Shown piece after piece: positions 62,641 through 64,000 of a stretch of DNA of 64,000 nt (positions within the stretch are counted from its first letter, which is position 1; each line of letters opens with the position of its first letter). The position numbers were made by a program, and so were the translations under genes. The stretch is from Cyprinodon diabolis (Eukaryota; Chordata; Actinopteri; Cyprinodontiformes; Cyprinodontidae): positions 22,636,329 through 22,700,328 of the forward strand of contig CM060062.1 of NCBI GenBank assembly GCA_030533445.1. The letters run 5' to 3'. Under the pieces are notes generated by a model that saw only the letters and a list, made by a program, of their open reading frames with translations, was not told where the DNA came from and did no database searches.

Positions 62641-63265
62641 GTGAGTACTAGCCTAGAGAATGACATCAGACGTGGATGCGAACTGAACCAAAGCAGAAGC
62701 TGAAGCATGTCTTGAAGTTTACAATGCATTATTAAAGAGATCCAACCAACAAGACCACAAGCTTTAAACATACCACAAGATCATCTTTGAGTGAATTCAA
62801 ATGTAGAAATGTTTTTATTAATGACAAAACTTTAAGAAAAAAAATCATTTTTTTCAGACTTGTACATAATTCAAATCCAGTCCCAAAAAACAAACAAACA
62901 AAAAAAAAAAAAAAAAAGGAAACGATTAATTAAAGACACAAAAATGCATTAATGAGATGCATCTTTTTGGGTGGATTTACAAGTATGCCCTTTTTCCACA
63001 TCTCAGTCAGATCCTGTTTTTAATAATGCTTTATTCTCAGCCAAACAGTTACTAAAGTTTAGCTATCTTATTTTAACTTTGATTAGGCTTCCTCACAGGT
63101 GGCTACTTAGCAGACTTGATGCCTGTAGTTTATTGGTGGTCATTTCAAACAGCAATGGTGCAGAATAGTCCCACCCTACAATGTTATGTTCACAAACATC
63201 CGCTTGCTGGTTGATGTGTTTACTCGCTAATTGGGCTGTCTGCTACGGCTAAACTGTGTTGTTTT
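62641..63265 (+). other. L1-like intron after Ig2
   Basis: Opens with GTGAGT at 62641. Contains an A-rich run with AAAC units near 62886-62918. No exon is recognised before the window ends, so the third Ig domain lies to the right. Confidence 0.55.
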
Positions 63266-63267
63266 AG

Positions 63268-63560
63268 TTAGAATAGAATAGAATAGAATAGAAAATCCCT
63301 TTATTGTTCCACAATGGGGAAATTCTGGTGTTTACAGCAGCAAAAAGATGATAGAAAAAATGGCCACACAATGTGGACCTTAGAAATATTTATAAGAATA
63401 ACACAATAGTGAAGAGTTAAAAGATAAACAATAAAATACTGTACTGTAAAGTGTTTTAACAATATAAAAAAAAAACGGTACACCTGGAGAATAAATAATC
63501 AATATATGGCTATGTACATTTTTACAGTAATGGATATTTGAAAATAACAGCAACATTAGG
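63268..63560. repeat. (GAATA)n-anchored retroelement-tail repeat
   Basis: Four to five GAATA units (63270-63292) are followed by AATCCCTTTATTGTTCCACA, ATGGGGAAATTCTGGTG and TTTACAGCAGCAAAAAGATG. This is the widespread teleost repeat seen as the 3' tail of Rex1-like LINEs, here reverse-oriented. Class assignment is from memory; the right boundary is approximate. Confidence 0.55.
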
Positions 63561-64000
63561 GATGTGCAAAATCAGCATGAATGTAACAACTTATTGAGGT
63601 TGTTGGGAACATTTTTCCTACATATTCAGTTGTTGACTTTGCTGCTTATTTCATTGGTTTCCTATATTTCATGCGCTGATGGTCTTTAGGTAAACCCTCT
63701 AGTCCTATTTGTGTATTTCTAAATAAGTATCCAATTAAAAACATTAAAATAAAGTTTTGCTTTTGTGTTTGGTGGGATGCACCCCTTACCAAAAGCTCTA
63801 CTAAATCTCCTGCGCAAACTGTGGTCAGCAGGGAACTTCTTTGCCCAGTTCTAATAAGATGCGGCTTACTCTGAGGGGCCACTGCAGACATCTGTGACTT
63901 GACTAGAGGTCAGAGAGATGAACATGTGTTAACATGGACCCCTGTGTTTAAGATTACATCTGTTGTTATTGAGGTAAACTTTTTCCAGCAATCTCTGAAG
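63561..64000. other. Right-edge intronic sequence, nothing recognised
   Basis: Unique-looking sequence to the window edge, presumably intron of the L1-like gene. Confidence 0.4.

Overview
The window looks like nuclear DNA of a teleost fish, probably a spiny-rayed (percomorph-type) species. The evidence is AT-rich non-coding DNA, vertebrate-style GT-AG introns, and many fish-type dispersed repeats: Tc1-like elements with IR/DR ends, hAT-like elements that leave 8-bp target duplications, truncated LINEs and long microsatellites. The species itself cannot be read from the sequence.

Layout. Positions 183-5454 (+) hold the last eleven coding exons of huwe1, a giant HECT-type E3 ubiquitin ligase. 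They join without a frame break into the final 581 residues, including the whole catalytic HECT domain. A 3'UTR of about 0.7 kb follows. From about 6.2 to 50.4 kb I recognise no protein-coding exon. This stretch holds transposon remnants, one young and apparently intact Tc1 element (22032-23643), two LINE fragments, a 0.85-kb hAT-like element, a palindromic MITE, a (TATC)n array of about 240 bp and purine-rich tracts. One of those tracts, near 19.5-19.8 kb, looks like a promoter plus a non-coding first exon. Positions 50395-62640 (+) hold the 5' part of an L1-family neural cell adhesion gene, most like fish L1CAM: a 5'UTR with short upstream ORFs, a signal-peptide exon, and two Ig-like domains built from two exons each. 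The gene runs off the right edge. Its first coding intron (8 kb) carries a non-autonomous hAT element with a perfect 8-bp target duplication. Its second visible intron carries a dead DD36E-type Tc1 copy.

How the genes relate. huwe1 and the L1-like gene are transcribed in the same direction, tail to head, about 44 kb apart, or about 13 kb apart if the candidate first exon near 19.7 kb belongs to the adhesion gene. HUWE1 is a nuclear/cytoplasmic ubiquitin ligase and L1CAM a neuronal surface protein, so the pairing is positional and not an operon or pathway. I found no clear sign of an undescribed multi-gene system. The most informative unusual items are the young Tc1 copy, the two hAT elements with visible target duplications, a perfect 22-bp hairpin, and the upstream ORFs and candidate distal promoter of the L1-like gene.
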